A stretch of 64,000 nt of DNA from Actinomycetospora sp. NBRC 106375 (GCF_030269665.1 NZ_BSTS01000003.1:1-64000), one strand, 5' to 3'; counted from the first letter of the stretch, positions 24,447 to 33,755 are shown. The notes: generated by a model not told the origin, from the letters alone. Made by a program: numbers and translations.

Positions 24447-25031
24447 ATGAGCGAGAAGAAGAACCCCGAGTCCCAGGTCGACGCCACCAGCCCGTGGGCG
24501 GTCGACGTCGCGCGCGAGCTCCTGCGCCGTCCCGGCCAGATGAAGACGCTGCGCCGCGACGTGCCGGCACCCGAGGGCTTCGGCCTCGAGATGGTCGGCG
24601 TGCCCGTCGGGGCGCCGATCCACCTCGACCTGCGCCTGGAGTCGGTGATGGAGGGCGTGCTGGCCTCCGGCACCGTCGAGGCGGACGTCGCGGGCGAGTG
24701 CTCCCGGTGCCTCGAGCCGTTCACCGACCACGTCGACGTCGACCTCACCGAGCTCTACGCCTACCCCGACTCGGTCACCGACGAGACGGCCGAGGAGGGC
24801 GAGGTCAGCCGCATCGTCGACGAGCGCATCGACCTCGAGCCGGCCGTGCGCGACGCGGTGCTGCTGGAGCTGCCGGTCACCCCGCTGTGCCGCGAGGACT
24901 GCCCGGGTCCGGAGTCGCCCGACCCCGAGGCATGGGCCTTCGTCCCGGCCGGGGAGGCTCGTGAGACAATCGATCCTCGCTGGGCCGCGCTGCAGGAGAA
25001 GTACGGCGGCACCGGCCGCACCGAGAACTAG
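24447..25031 (+). CDS. YceD/DUF177 family protein
   Basis: The 194-residue protein belongs to the YceD (DUF177) family, found next to rpmF in most bacteria and thought to help 23S rRNA or ribosome biogenesis. Two cysteine pairs are clear: [12 protein letters not shown] and [12 protein letters not shown], likely to bind a metal. LELPVTPLC and the following WAALQEKY end segment (before rpmF) are typical. The ATG at 24447 is chosen because family homology begins just after it; an in-frame GTG at 24411 would add 12 residues. It is cotranscribed with rpmF, rnc and mutM. Confidence 0.9.
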   Translation: MSEKKNPESQVDATSPWAVDVARELLRRPGQMKTLRRDVPAPEGFGLEMVGVPVGAPIHLDLRLESVMEGVLASGTVEADVAGECSRCLEPFTDHVDVDLTELYAYPDSVTDETAEEGEVSRIVDERIDLEPAVRDAVLLELPVTPLCREDCPGPESPDPEAWAFVPAGEARETIDPRWAALQEKYGGTGRTEN

Positions 25032-25046
25032 GGAGAAGGAAACACC

Positions 25047-25229
25047 GTGGCCGTCCCGAAGCGCCGGATGTCGCGCGCGAACACCCACGCCCGCCGCTCG
25101 CAGTGGAAGGCGTCCGTGCCGCAGCTGGTGGCGTGCCAGAACAAGGCCTGCGCGAAGCCGAAGCCGCCGCACGTCGCCTGCCCGCACTGCGGCCAGTACG
25201 CCGGCCGCCGGGCCGTCACCCCAGCCTGA
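25047..25229 (+). CDS. rpmF: 50S ribosomal protein L32
   Basis: The 60-residue protein begins [20 protein letters not shown], the diagnostic L32 start. It has the paired cysteines CQNKAC and CPHC of the zinc-ribbon form. The GTG at 25047 follows GGGAGAAGGA. The yceD-rpmF order is widely conserved. Confidence 0.97.
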   Translation: MAVPKRRMSRANTHARRSQWKASVPQLVACQNKACAKPKPPHVACPHCGQYAGRRAVTPA

Positions 25230-25254
25230 CGCCCCGTCCGGACGTGACGGTGGC

Positions 25255-26034
25255 ATGACGGCGACGAGCGCCCAGCAGGCCCAGCAGGCCCAGCCCCCCA
25301 CCGAGCCGACGCTCGGGGACGTCCTGCAGGTCGATCTCGAACCCGAGCTGGTCGAGCTCGCCCTCACCCACCGCTCCTACGCGTACGAGCACGGCGGGCT
25401 GCCCACCAACGAGCGCCTGGAGTTCCTGGGCGACGCGGTGCTGGGCATCATCGTCACCGAGCGGCTCTACCGCGAGCACCCCGACCTGCCGGAAGGGCAG
25501 CTCGCGAAGCTGCGCGCGAGCGTCGTCAACATGCACGCCCTCGCCGGCGTCGCCCGCGAGCTGGGCCTCGGCGACCGCCTGTACCTCGGGCGCGGCGAGG
25601 AGCTCACCGGCGGGCGCGACAAGCCGAGCATCCTCGGCGACGCCGTCGAGGCCGTCCTCGGCGCGGTCCACCTCCAGCACGGCATCGAGACCTCGCGGTC
25701 GCTCGTCGAGCGCCTGTTCGGCGAGCTGCTGCGCACCGCGCCGCTCCTCGGCGCCGGGCTCGACTGGAAGACCAGCCTCCAGGAGCTCACGGCCGCCTCC
25801 GACCTCGGCGTGCCCGAGTACCGGATGGAGGAGGAGGGCCCGGACCACCTCAAGGAGTTCACGGCGACCGTCGTCGTCGCGGGCGAGGAGCGCGGCACGG
25901 GGGTCGGGCGCACGAAGAAGGAGGCCGAGCAGAAGGCGGCGCGCTCGGCCTACCAGTACCTCGACGGCTCGGACGGCTCTGCCGCGGGCCAGGACGCGCA
26001 GCGCAGCGGAGCCGGACCGTCGGGTAGTGCCTGA
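25255..26034 (+). CDS. rnc: Ribonuclease III
   Basis: The 259-residue endonuclease cuts double-stranded RNA, including rRNA precursors. The catalytic signature [18 protein letters not shown] is intact and the second acidic cluster is in [18 protein letters not shown]-terminal double-stranded RNA-binding domain (about residues 165-235) shows [20 protein letters not shown] and [18 protein letters not shown]. The N-terminus has a short Gln/Ala repeat ([10 protein letters not shown]). Its end overlaps the mutM start by 8 bases. Confidence 0.96.
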   Translation: MTATSAQQAQQAQPPTEPTLGDVLQVDLEPELVELALTHRSYAYEHGGLPTNERLEFLGDAVLGIIVTERLYREHPDLPEGQLAKLRASVVNMHALAGVARELGLGDRLYLGRGEELTGGRDKPSILGDAVEAVLGAVHLQHGIETSRSLVERLFGELLRTAPLLGAGLDWKTSLQELTAASDLGVPEYRMEEEGPDHLKEFTATVVVAGEERGTGVGRTKKEAEQKAARSAYQYLDGSDGSAAGQDAQRSGAGPSGSA

Positions 26035-26896
26035 GCTCCCCGAGGTCGAGGTCGTCCGGCGGGGGCTCGCCGACCACGTCACCGGCCGCCGGGTGACGTC
26101 CGTGCAGGTCCTCCACCCGCGGTCGGTGCGCCGCCAGGACGGCGGGGCCGTCGAGTTCGGCGAGCGGCTGTCCGGCCAGGTGCTGCGCGCGGTGCGCCGG
26201 CGCGGGAAGTACCTGTGGGCCGAGCTGGGCGAGGACGGGCCCGAGGCCGCTCTGCTCGCGCACCTGGGCATGAGCGGGCAGCTGCTCGTGCAGCCCGCCG
26301 AGCGCCTCGACGAGCTGCACCTGCGGATCCGGGTGCGGTTCGACGACGACGGTCCGGAGCTGCGGTTCGTCGACCAGCGCACGTTCGGCGGGCTGACGGT
26401 CGTCGACGTGACCGGTCCCGACGCCCTGCCCGTGCCGGTCGCGCACATCGGACGCGACCCGATGGATCCCGCGTTCGACGCCGAGGCCGCGGTCGGTGGC
26501 CTGCGGCGACGCCGCACCGGCGTCAAGCGCGCGCTGCTGGACCAGACGCTGGTCTCGGGGATCGGCAACATCTACGCCGACGAGTCGCTGTGGCGCGCGA
26601 AGCTGCACTACGAGCGCCCGACCGCGACGCTGACCCGCCCCGAGGGCCGGCGGCTGCTGGCGGCGGCGACCGAGGTCATGGGCGAGGCGCTGGAGGCCGG
26701 CGGCACGTCGTTCGACGCGCTCTACGTCGACGTCAACGGCGACGCGGGCTACTTCGACCGGGCGCTGGCGGTGTACGGGCAGGAGGACCGCCCGTGCCCG
26801 CGGTGCGGGACGCCGGTGCGGCGGGCCCCGTTCATGAACCGCTCGTCGTACTGGTGCCCGACCTGCCAGCCCCGCCCGCGCCGCCGCCACCCGTGA
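26027..26896 (+). CDS. mutM: Formamidopyrimidine-DNA glycosylase
   Basis: The 289-residue bifunctional glycosylase/AP lyase removes 8-oxoguanine and formamidopyrimidines. After start-methionine removal the protein begins [13 protein letters not shown], with the catalytic N-terminal proline and following glutamates. [15 protein letters not shown] and [13 protein letters not shown] segments, [14 protein letters not shown] in the helix-two-turn-helix, and a C-terminal zinc finger (CPRCGTP...CPTC) are all present. The GTG at 26027 lies inside rnc, with an 8-base overlap. The operon ends at the hairpin 26898-26943. Confidence 0.96.
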   Translation: MPELPEVEVVRRGLADHVTGRRVTSVQVLHPRSVRRQDGGAVEFGERLSGQVLRAVRRRGKYLWAELGEDGPEAALLAHLGMSGQLLVQPAERLDELHLRIRVRFDDDGPELRFVDQRTFGGLTVVDVTGPDALPVPVAHIGRDPMDPAFDAEAAVGGLRRRRTGVKRALLDQTLVSGIGNIYADESLWRAKLHYERPTATLTRPEGRRLLAAATEVMGEALEAGGTSFDALYVDVNGDAGYFDRALAVYGQEDRPCPRCGTPVRRAPFMNRSSYWCPTCQPRPRRRHP

Positions 26897-26897
26897 C

Positions 26898-26943
26898 TCC
26901 TATGTGAGCGAAATTCCCGGTTATGGCCGGGAATTTCGCTCAC
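26898..26943. terminator. Bidirectional 20-bp hairpin, TATGTGAGC gene-end family
   Basis: TATGTGAGCGAAATTCCCGG at 26898-26917 is perfectly complementary to 26924-26943 across a 6-base loop. It begins one base after the mutM stop context (TGACTCC) and ends 7 bases before the stop of the convergent DUF1059 gene. The outer TATGTGAGC is shared with 1626-1634 and 142-150 (reverse strand). Confidence 0.85.
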
Positions 26944-26950
26944 ATACGGA

Positions 26951-27442
26951 CTACGGCGTCTCCGCGCGGATCACGTCGAGGTTCCGGAAGGTGACCGGGC
27001 CGTCGCAGAGTGCCGTCATCTTGCCGGCGAAGGCGCTGGTCACGGGGCTGTCGGAGTTCTTCTGGGCGGCGTCGGCGCTGGGGAACTCGACGACCTCGAG
27101 GTAGGTGTCGGGGCGGTCGCGGTCGCGGCTCATGACCATCCACTCCGCCGTGCGGTCCGCGCCGATCTCGGACGCCCAGCCGTCGATGAGCGCGTCCATC
27201 TCGTCGTAGGCCTGCGTGCGGAACTCGATGATCTGCACGAACGAGCCCGGCCCGGTCGCCTGGGGGGCGTCGCGCAGGGCCGCGCGGAGCCCGTCGCGCA
27301 GCTCCGTGCCGTCGGTGTGCCCGTGCACCGCGACCGCGTGGGCGGTGCCGGCGTCGAGGACCTCGCCCTCCTCGCCGGTCAGGGTGAGCGTGCAGTCGGT
27401 GTCGCTCGGGACCTCGCGGCAGTCCAGCATCTTGCGCGGCAC
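26951..27442 (-). CDS. DUF1059 domain fused to an ABM-like domain
   Basis: The 163-residue protein joins two small domains. Residues 1-57 match DUF1059 (PRKMLDCREVPSDTDCTLTL, with a conserved Cys pair, then HGHTDGTELRDGLRAAL). Residues ~65-163 resemble an antibiotic-biosynthesis-monooxygenase/stress-response ferredoxin-like fold (FVQIIEFRTQAYDEMDALID, TYLEVVEFPSADAAQKNSDS). Neither domain has a firm biochemical role. GAGGAGG lies about 6 bases before the GTG. It is divergent from a LuxR regulator with a palindrome between. Confidence 0.75.
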   Translation of the reverse strand: MPRKMLDCREVPSDTDCTLTLTGEEGEVLDAGTAHAVAVHGHTDGTELRDGLRAALRDAPQATGPGSFVQIIEFRTQAYDEMDALIDGWASEIGADRTAEWMVMSRDRDRPDTYLEVVEFPSADAAQKNSDSPVTSAFAGKMTALCDGPVTFRNLDVIRAETP

Positions 27443-27509
27443 GGCGGCCTCCTCGGCGTCGGGCGGATGGCGGTCCTCCAGTGAAGGCCCGTGCGGTCTC
27501 CGTGTTCGA

Positions 27510-27525
27510 TACGGAGGACTCCGTA
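27510..27525. promoter_or_regulatory. Perfect palindrome TACGGAG-GA-CTCCGTA, candidate operator
   Basis: A 7-bp inverted repeat with a 2-base centre, in the 176-bp gap between the divergent DUF1059 gene and the LuxR-type regulator. It is a likely binding site for the regulator. Confidence 0.5.
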
Positions 27526-27618
27526 GACCGTCCGGGTGACAACGGCCCGGTCGACGCTGGTCAGTGACGCCGGAGAGGTCGACACTCGGTGACCCGCCGG
27601 TCCTCCGAGGAGGAACGC

Positions 27619-28158
27619 GTGCCGCTGACCGCCGACCGTGTCCTCACCGTGGCGCTCGACCTCGCCGCGGCGGCGGCCGCCGTGCGCACCGCCGCCGACC
27701 TCGACCGGGGTGTCTGGCCGGGCCTCGCCTCCCTCGTCGGCGGCGACAGCCTCGCGGCCACGGGCTTCGACGGCCGGCCGCTGGCGTGGGCGCGGCGCGG
27801 GGCGTCGGGAGCGGGACACCGGGCGACGCTGGTCATCCACCGCGAGGGGGCCGAGGCGTGCGTCGCGCTGCGCCGGGGCGACCGCGAGTTCGGCGACCGC
27901 GACCTCGCCCTCCTGCGGCTCGTCCGCCCCCACCTCGCCGACGCGCTCTGGCGCGCCGCGCACGGACCGGCGCCACGGCGTCTGACCACGCGCGAGCTCG
28001 CGGTGGTCGCCCGCGTCGCACGCGGCGCCACCGACGCCGCGATCGCCCACGAGCTGGGCATCAGCCGCCGGACCGTCGGCAAGCACCTCGAGAACGCCTA
28101 CGCCGCCCTCGGCGTGCACGACCGCACGTCGGCGGTCGTCCGGCTCTCGTCGAGCTAG
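27619..28158 (+). CDS. LuxR-family transcriptional regulator
   Basis: The 179-residue protein ends in a LuxR/FixJ helix-turn-helix (about residues 118-175: LTTRELAVVARVARGATDAA, then LGISRRTVGKHLENAYAALG). Its N-terminal ~110 residues lack a phospho-receiver aspartate and look like a small GAF-like sensor. The start at GTG 27619 is chosen because GAGGAGGAA lies 5-12 bases upstream; an earlier GTG at 27589 is possible. It probably controls itself and the divergent DUF1059 gene. Confidence 0.85.
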   Translation: MPLTADRVLTVALDLAAAAAAVRTAADLDRGVWPGLASLVGGDSLAATGFDGRPLAWARRGASGAGHRATLVIHREGAEACVALRRGDREFGDRDLALLRLVRPHLADALWRAAHGPAPRRLTTRELAVVARVARGATDAAIAHELGISRRTVGKHLENAYAALGVHDRTSAVVRLSSS

Positions 28159-28179
28159 CCATCGAGCCTGCCCTCGCCG

Positions 28180-28404
28180 TCAGCCCTCGCCGCGGACCGC
28201 GCGGCGGATCTCCTCGAGCTTGTCCCGTGCGGCGGCGTCGTGCTTCGCCTCGCGCTCGGCGCGGGCCTGCCCGGCGGCGCTCTCGTTCGCCAGCTCCTCG
28301 GCGCCCATCGCCGTCGACGCCCGGCGCTCGATGGTCTCGCGGACGTGCTCGAAGGTCGGCACGCCGTCCTCGGTCCAGCCGCTCGGGTCCTCCGGCTCGG
28401 TCAT
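28180..28404 (-). CDS. Small charged hypothetical protein
   Basis: The 74-residue protein is acidic at the start (MTEPEDPSGWTEDGVPTFEH) and helical and charged afterwards (AREAKHDAAARDKLEEIRRA). No cysteine, signal or membrane segment is present. Similar short proteins occur widely in actinomycetes without an assigned role. It converges on the LuxR gene, with 21 bases between stops. Confidence 0.65.
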   Translation of the reverse strand: MTEPEDPSGWTEDGVPTFEHVRETIERRASTAMGAEELANESAAGQARAEREAKHDAAARDKLEEIRRAVRGEG

Positions 28405-28445
28405 GCCGCCAGGTTACGGCGGCGGTGACGCCCCCGGGAACACGT

Positions 28446-28477
28446 CAGGCCCCGCACCGCGACGGGTGCGGGGCCTG
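28446..28477 (-). terminator. Terminator of the SRPBCC gene
   Basis: CAGGCCCCGCACC at 28446-28458 pairs perfectly with GGTGCGGGGCCTG at 28465-28477 across a 6-base loop. It lies 14 bases beyond the stop of the leftward SRPBCC gene. Confidence 0.85.
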
Positions 28478-28491
28478 CACGGTGGGAACGC

Positions 28492-28938
28492 TCAGTTGCG
28501 CGGCGCGGACTCCATGAGGTCCTTGAACTCCTGGAGCGCCTTCTCGATCTTCTTCTGCGGGTCGGCGAAGAGCTTCGCCACCGCGTCACCGGCCGCGCCG
28601 CCGGGGGTCTCGACGTGGAGGCTGACCTCGACGCCGGTGCTGTCGCCGTGCGGGTCGAAGCGCACCGCGCCGCCCGTCTCGACGTGGTTGTTGCTCTCCT
28701 CGAGCGACTTCCACGCGATCTTGCGGTCGGTCTCCTCGTCGATGATCTTCGCGTCCCACTCGACCGGCCTGCCGAGCGGGCCGTCGACCACCCAGTGCGT
28801 GATGCCGGCCTGGCCGCTCTTCGGTTCCACCGACTGCACGTCGTCGAGGATCTGCGGCAGGTGGGTCAGCGGCCGCCACCACTGGTAGCACTGCGCCGCC
28901 GGGGCGTTGATCTCGAGGTAATGCGTCGCTGTAGCCAT
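28492..28938 (-). CDS. SRPBCC/START-like lipid- or polyketide-binding protein
   Basis: The 148-residue protein has the SRPBCC (polyketide cyclase/dehydrase-like) pattern: THYLEINAPAAQCYQWWRPL at the start, a central HWVVDGPLGRPVEWDAKI, and VRFDPHGDSTGVEVSLHVET before a long C-terminal helix. The fold makes a deep hydrophobic pocket; the ligand is unknown. No clear ribosome binding site precedes the ATG at 28938. It is divergent from smc and ends in a strong terminator. Confidence 0.85.
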   Translation of the reverse strand: MATATHYLEINAPAAQCYQWWRPLTHLPQILDDVQSVEPKSGQAGITHWVVDGPLGRPVEWDAKIIDEETDRKIAWKSLEESNNHVETGGAVRFDPHGDSTGVEVSLHVETPGGAAGDAVAKLFADPQKKIEKALQEFKDLMESAPRN

Positions 28939-29077
28939 GGTGGGGGGTTGACGGCCCGTGACCGGACCGAAACGGGCCCGTCGGTGCGACACGACGCACG
29001 CGCTCGACCGATCCCGTCGACGTTTCGGCTCTCGCGTAGCGTCATCTCCCACCCGGGGCGGGGGAGGAGGACCGGGC

Positions 29078-32000
29078 GTGCACCTGAAGAGCCTCACGCT
29101 GAAGGGCTTCAAGTCCTTCGCGTCGTCGACGACGCTGCGCTTCGAGCCGGGCATCACCTGCGTGGTCGGTCCCAACGGCTCCGGGAAGTCCAACGTCGTC
29201 GACGCGATCAGCTGGGTCCTCGGCGAGCAGGGAGCCAAGGCGCTGCGCGGCGGCAAGATGGAGGACGTCATCTTCGCCGGCACGTCGGGGCGCGCCCCGC
29301 TGGGCCGGGCCGAGGTCACGCTGACCATCGACAACGCCGACGGCGCCCTGCCCATCTCCTACGCCGAGGTGTCGATCACACGGCGGGTGTTCCGCTCCGG
29401 CGCCGGCGAGTACGAGATCAACGGCAGCAGCTGCCGGCTGCTCGACGTCCAGGAGCTGCTCTCCGACTCGGGCATCGGCCGCGAGCTGCACGTCCTCGTC
29501 GGCCAGGGCCAGCTCGACACGATCCTGCAGTCGCGCCCCGAGGAGCGGCGGGCCTTCATCGAGGAGGCCGCCGGGGTCCTCAAGCACCGCAAGCGCAAGG
29601 AGAAGGCGCTCCGCAAGCTCGAGGCGATGCAGGCCAACCTCACGCGCCTGTCCGACCTCACCACCGAGCTGCGCCGCCAGCTCAAGCCCCTCGGACGCCA
29701 GGCCGAGATCGCCCGCCGGGCGCAGACCATCCAGGCCGACCTGCGGGACGCCCGCCTGCGCCTCGCCGCCGACGACCTCGTCACGCTGCGGTCGACGATC
29801 TCCCGCGAGCAGGCCGACGAGGACGAGGCGCGGCGGCGCCGCGACGAGGCCGAGCGCGCGCTGGCCGAGGTCGGGGCGCAGGTGACGTCGCTGGAGGCGG
29901 CGGTCGAGGCCGCGACGCCGGCGCACACGCGCGCCCAGGAGGGCTGGTATCGGCTCTCCGCCCTGCAGGAGCGTCTGCGGGGCACCGTCGCGCTGGCCGC
30001 CGAGCGCCACCGCCACGTCGCGACACCCGAGGAGGCGCCCACCGGCCCGGACCCCGCCGACCTCCGGCGCCAGGCCGACGAGGCCGAGGGGCACGAGGCC
30101 ACGCTGGACGCCGAGGTGGCCGAGGCCCGCGCCGTGCTCGAGGGGCACGCCGAGAGCCGCGAGGGCGCCGAGGACGCGCTGACCACCGCCGAGCGGCGCC
30201 TCGCGGCCGCGACGCGCGCCGCCGCCGACCGCCGCGAGGGCGTCGCCCGCCTCGCCGGGCAGGTCGAGACGTTGCGCGGACGGCTCGCGTCGTCGACCGA
30301 GGAGCTCGAGCAGATCGACGCCTCGCTCACCGAGGCCCGCGAGCGCGCCACCACCGCGCGCGAGGAGCTCGTTGCCGAGGAGGAGGGGAGCGGGCCGATC
30401 GAGGCGACGGCCGAGGACACACCGGTCGAGGAGCACGCGGCCGGCGACGGGGACATCGACCCCGAGGCCGCTCTCGACGCCGCCGTCGAGCGCCACGAGG
30501 CCGCCCGCAGCGGGGTCGACGCGGCGGGCGCGGCCCACCGCGACGCCGAGCGCGACAGGGCGCACTGGCAGGCGCGCACCGATGCCCTCGCCCTCGGGCT
30601 CACGCGCCGCGACGGCGCCGGCGCGCTGCTCGCTGCCACCGACCGCGTGCCGGGGATCATGGGGTCGGTCACTGCCCTGGTGCGGGTCACGGCGGGCGAC
30701 GAGGACGCCGTGACCGCCGCGCTCGGCCCCGCGGCCGACGCGGTCGCCGTGCGCGGCCCGGACGACGCCGCCGACGCGCTGGCCGAGCTGCACGCCTCCG
30801 AGGGCGGGCGCGCCGGGCTGCTGGTGGGCGGGGGAGCCGAGGCCGAGCCGCCGCCGGACGCGCCCCCGCCCGGCGCGCGCTGGGCCGCCGACCTCGTGCA
30901 GGTGCCCGCCGGCCTCGCGGGCGCGGTGGCCCGGGTGCTCGCCGGGATCGTCGTCGTCGACGACCTCGCCGCCGCCCGCGCCGTCGTCCGGGACCACCCG
31001 CACCTGCGGGCGGTGACCCGCGCCGGCGACCTGCTCGGCGCCGACTGGGCGTCCGGCGGCCCGTCGGGCAACCAGAGCTTCCTCGAGATGCAGGCCGCCG
31101 CCGACGAGGCCGGCGACCGGCTGGCCGCCGCCGAGCGGCACCTCCGCGAGGCCGACGCCGCCCTCGGGACCGCGCGCGAGGCCGAGTCGGCCGCCCGGGC
31201 CGAGGTAGGGGTCGCCCGCCAGGTCCGCGACGACCGCCGGCGTGCCGACGCCGAGGCGCGCCGGGCCGCCGACGCGCGGCGGGCCGCCGACGACGCCGCC
31301 CGCGCCGAGGCCGCCCGGCGGCTCGGGCGCCTCGGGGAGACCGTGCGGGGCGCCGAGGCCGAGGCCGAGCGGCTCACCGCGCGCCGGGCGGCGGTCGAGC
31401 AGACTCGCGACGAGCGGCGCGCCGAGCTCGACGACCTCACCGAGCGCCTCGCCATGGCCCAGGACCAGGCAGCCGACGACGCCGCGGGCGACGACACCGA
31501 CGAGCACGCCGCCGCCCGCGACCAGGCGTCGGCGGCCCTGACCGCGGCGCGCGCCGCGGAGGTCGACGCCCGCCTCGCCCTGCGCACCGCCGAGGAGCGG
31601 CTGCGTGCGGTCGCCGGGCGCGCCGAGGGCCTGCGGCGCCGGGCCGAGGGCGAGCGCGAGGCGCGTGCCCGGGCCGAGGAACGCGCGGCGCAACGGGCCC
31701 GGGCGGCGGCGCTCACCGAGGAGGCGGTCCGCCACGGACGCGACGCGCTCTCCCGCCTGGAGGGCTCCCTGGCCCGCGCCGCCGAGGCCCGCGACGCGGC
31801 GGCGGCGGTGCGCACGGCCCGGGCCGGCGAGCTCGACACCGCCCGCGAGCGGCAGCGCGAGCTCCAGGCCTCGCTGGAGCGCCTCACCGACACGGTGCAC
31901 CGCGACGAGGTCGTGCGCGCCGAGCAACGCACCCGGCTCCAGCAGATGGAGGCGGGGATCGGCGAGCGCTTCGGCATCGGGCTGGAGGACCTCGTCGCCG

Positions 32001-32797
32001 AGTACGGGCCGGACGTCGGCATCCCGCCGCCGGCCGGCGAGGTGGCCGAGGTCGAGGCGGCCCGCGAGCGCGGCGAGCAGGTCGTCATGCCGCCGCCCGA
32101 GGCCTACGACCGCGCGACGCAGGAGCGCCGGGCCGCCCGGGCGGAGAAGGAGCTCGGGACGCTCGGCAAGGTCAACCCCCTCGCGCTCGAGGAGTACGCC
32201 GCGCTCGAGGAGCGCTACCGGTTCCTCTCCACCCAGCTCGAGGACGTGAAGAACAGCCGCAAGGACCTCCTCGAGGTCGTCTCGCAGGTCGACGCGACGA
32301 TCCTCGAGGTCTTCGCGACGGCGTTCGCCGACGTGGCCCGCGAGTTCGAGGCCGTGTTCCCGGTGCTCTTCCCCGGCGGCGACGGACGGCTCGTGCTCAC
32401 CGACCCCGACGACCTGCTGGCCACCGGCGTCGAGGTCGAGGCCCGCCCGCCCGGCAAGAAGGTCAAGCGCCTCTCGCTGCTCTCGGGCGGGGAGAAGTCC
32501 CTGACCGCCGTGGCGATGCTCGTGGCGATCTTCCGGGCCCGCCCGTCGCCGTTCTACGTGCTCGACGAGGTCGAGGCCGCCCTCGACGACGCCAACCTCC
32601 GCCGCCTCATCGGCCTGCTCGCCGATCTGCGCCGCAGCTCGCAGCTCGTCATCATCACGCACCAGAAGCCGACGATGGAGATCGCCGACGCCCTCTACGG
32701 CGTGAGCATGCGCGGCGACGGCATCACCGCTGTCATATCGCAGCGCCTCCGGGGTGCCGACGCGCCGGGACCCTTCGCGGAGACCACCCCAACGTGA
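29078..32797 (+). CDS. smc: Chromosome segregation protein SMC
   Basis: The 1239-residue ATPase organises and condenses the chromosome with ScpA/ScpB. The N-terminal head has FEPGITCVVGPNGSGKSN (Walker A, about residues 30-40). Two long coiled-coil arms, very rich in Ala, Arg and Glu, flank a hinge at about residues 520-650 (GIMGSVTALVRV, ALGPAADAVAV). The C-terminal head has LSLLSGGEKSLTAVAMLVAI (signature, about 1135) and FYVLDEVEAALDDAN (Walker B). Start GTG 29078 follows GGGAGGAGG. It is in the mycobacterial rnc-fpg-smc-ftsY neighbourhood, with accessory genes inserted before it. Confidence 0.97.
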   Translation: MHLKSLTLKGFKSFASSTTLRFEPGITCVVGPNGSGKSNVVDAISWVLGEQGAKALRGGKMEDVIFAGTSGRAPLGRAEVTLTIDNADGALPISYAEVSITRRVFRSGAGEYEINGSSCRLLDVQELLSDSGIGRELHVLVGQGQLDTILQSRPEERRAFIEEAAGVLKHRKRKEKALRKLEAMQANLTRLSDLTTELRRQLKPLGRQAEIARRAQTIQADLRDARLRLAADDLVTLRSTISREQADEDEARRRRDEAERALAEVGAQVTSLEAAVEAATPAHTRAQEGWYRLSALQERLRGTVALAAERHRHVATPEEAPTGPDPADLRRQADEAEGHEATLDAEVAEARAVLEGHAESREGAEDALTTAERRLAAATRAAADRREGVARLAGQVETLRGRLASSTEELEQIDASLTEARERATTAREELVAEEEGSGPIEATAEDTPVEEHAAGDGDIDPEAALDAAVERHEAARSGVDAAGAAHRDAERDRAHWQARTDALALGLTRRDGAGALLAATDRVPGIMGSVTALVRVTAGDEDAVTAALGPAADAVAVRGPDDAADALAELHASEGGRAGLLVGGGAEAEPPPDAPPPGARWAADLVQVPAGLAGAVARVLAGIVVVDDLAAARAVVRDHPHLRAVTRAGDLLGADWASGGPSGNQSFLEMQAAADEAGDRLAAAERHLREADAALGTAREAESAARAEVGVARQVRDDRRRADAEARRAADARRAADDAARAEAARRLGRLGETVRGAEAEAERLTARRAAVEQTRDERRAELDDLTERLAMAQDQAADDAAGDDTDEHAAARDQASAALTAARAAEVDARLALRTAEERLRAVAGRAEGLRRRAEGEREARARAEERAAQRARAAALTEEAVRHGRDALSRLEGSLARAAEARDAAAAVRTARAGELDTARERQRELQASLERLTDTVHRDEVVRAEQRTRLQQMEAGIGERFGIGLEDLVAEYGPDVGIPPPAGEVAEVEAARERGEQVVMPPPEAYDRATQERRAARAEKELGTLGKVNPLALEEYAALEERYRFLSTQLEDVKNSRKDLLEVVSQVDATILEVFATAFADVAREFEAVFPVLFPGGDGRLVLTDPDDLLATGVEVEARPPGKKVKRLSLLSGGEKSLTAVAMLVAIFRARPSPFYVLDEVEAALDDANLRRLIGLLADLRRSSQLVIITHQKPTMEIADALYGVSMRGDGITAVISQRLRGADAPGPFAETTPT

Positions 32798-32941
32798 TCA
32801 CTCTGCGTACTGCTACGTTGCGCTGAGTATCACGACGGCCCGGATCGGGGGGCCAGGACGACGCTGTCGTGGCCTCCCGAGCCGTTGGCGGCCGCTCTAC
32901 CGTGCTGGTCAGAGCGCTGCGAGGGACCGGGGGGAGCAGAC

Positions 32942-33607
32942 ATGACGGCGGTGCGACACGGACCGGCCCACGCCTCCCCGTCCCACGCCTGCCCGGGCGA
33001 CGCGGTCCGCACCGTGGAGACGTCATCCGTGGCGCTGGCCACCGCCGCGGCGGGATCGACCGGCCGGCACGCCCGCGTCGGCTCCGGCACCCCGTCCGGG
33101 CCCCTGGTCGCGCTGACCGTCAGCCCGCCCCGGACCGCGATCCGGCAGCGGTCGGTGGTCCCGCAGCGCGCCGCGGTGCCCGCCCTCGCCGAGCCGGACG
33201 CCGGACGCCTCGTCATCGACAGCTCCTACTGCCGCCTGACGCCCTACCTCGGTGCGCGGAAGGTCGCGGTGAGCGTGGACGGGCTGCCCTGGCGCTTCGC
33301 CTGGGGCCGGACCCCCATCGACCTGCCCGCCGGGCGCCACCTCGTGGAGATCGAGGTCGAGCACGGCCGCACCGGCCGTCGCTCCTGGGGGCACGTCGCC
33401 GACGCGGTGCCGGTCTGCGCGGGCAACACCGTCGAGGTCTTCTACCGCGCGCCCGCCCTGCCCCGCCTCGCCGGCTCGCTGGGCCCCGATCGCCAGCGGA
33501 CCGCGGGCTTCTCCCTCTGCGCCCTGCTCCTGGCGCTGGGCGGCGCAGTGGCGCTCGCGCTCGTGGTCCTGGCGGTCGTGCTGCTGGGGTGGACGGCGCT
33601 CTCCTGA
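32942..33607 (+). CDS. Hypothetical protein with beta-rich domain and C-terminal membrane anchor
   Basis: The 221-residue protein has an N-terminal ~75 residue disordered part. A probable beta domain follows (about 85-180: GRLVIDSSYCRLTPYLGARK, SVDGLPWRFAWGRTPIDLPA, GRHLVEIEVEHG), then a C-terminal membrane helix (about 187-219, LALVVLAVVLLGWTAL). The beta part looks like a PEGA-like carbohydrate- or surface-associated domain seen in actinomycete membrane proteins. GGGGGGAG lies upstream of the ATG. Its stop codon is inside a dispersed repeat (33587-33611). Function unknown. Confidence 0.75.
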   Translation: MTAVRHGPAHASPSHACPGDAVRTVETSSVALATAAAGSTGRHARVGSGTPSGPLVALTVSPPRTAIRQRSVVPQRAAVPALAEPDAGRLVIDSSYCRLTPYLGARKVAVSVDGLPWRFAWGRTPIDLPAGRHLVEIEVEHGRTGRRSWGHVADAVPVCAGNTVEVFYRAPALPRLAGSLGPDRQRTAGFSLCALLLALGGAVALALVVLAVVLLGWTALS

Positions 33608-33705
33608 TCTCCGGGACGCGCGGATCGCCCGGGCGGCGCGCGTGATCAGGAGCGCGCCGTGCACCCGGGTCGTCCTTGTCGGGTGGACAGCGCCCTCCTG
33701 ATCTC
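33587..33705. repeat. Cluster of three copies of the GGCGC-N-CTCCTGATCTC dispersed motif
   Basis: Copies at 33587-33611 and 33681-33705 are direct repeats differing at two of 25 bases. The copy at 33644-33666 is inverted, with two mismatches. The first and middle copies can pair as a hairpin just after the stop of the 32942-33607 gene and could terminate it. The same motif recurs at 59735-59800. Confidence 0.75.
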
Positions 33706-33755
33706 GTCACCCCGGCCGCGCGCCCGGCCCGCGCACTGCTGGGACACTGGCCGCC

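Noticed and set aside
29042-32662. Leftward open frame of 1206 codons across smc
   Set aside because: Its translation is a Gly/Leu/Arg-rich antisense shadow with no domain, while the rightward frame is a complete SMC.
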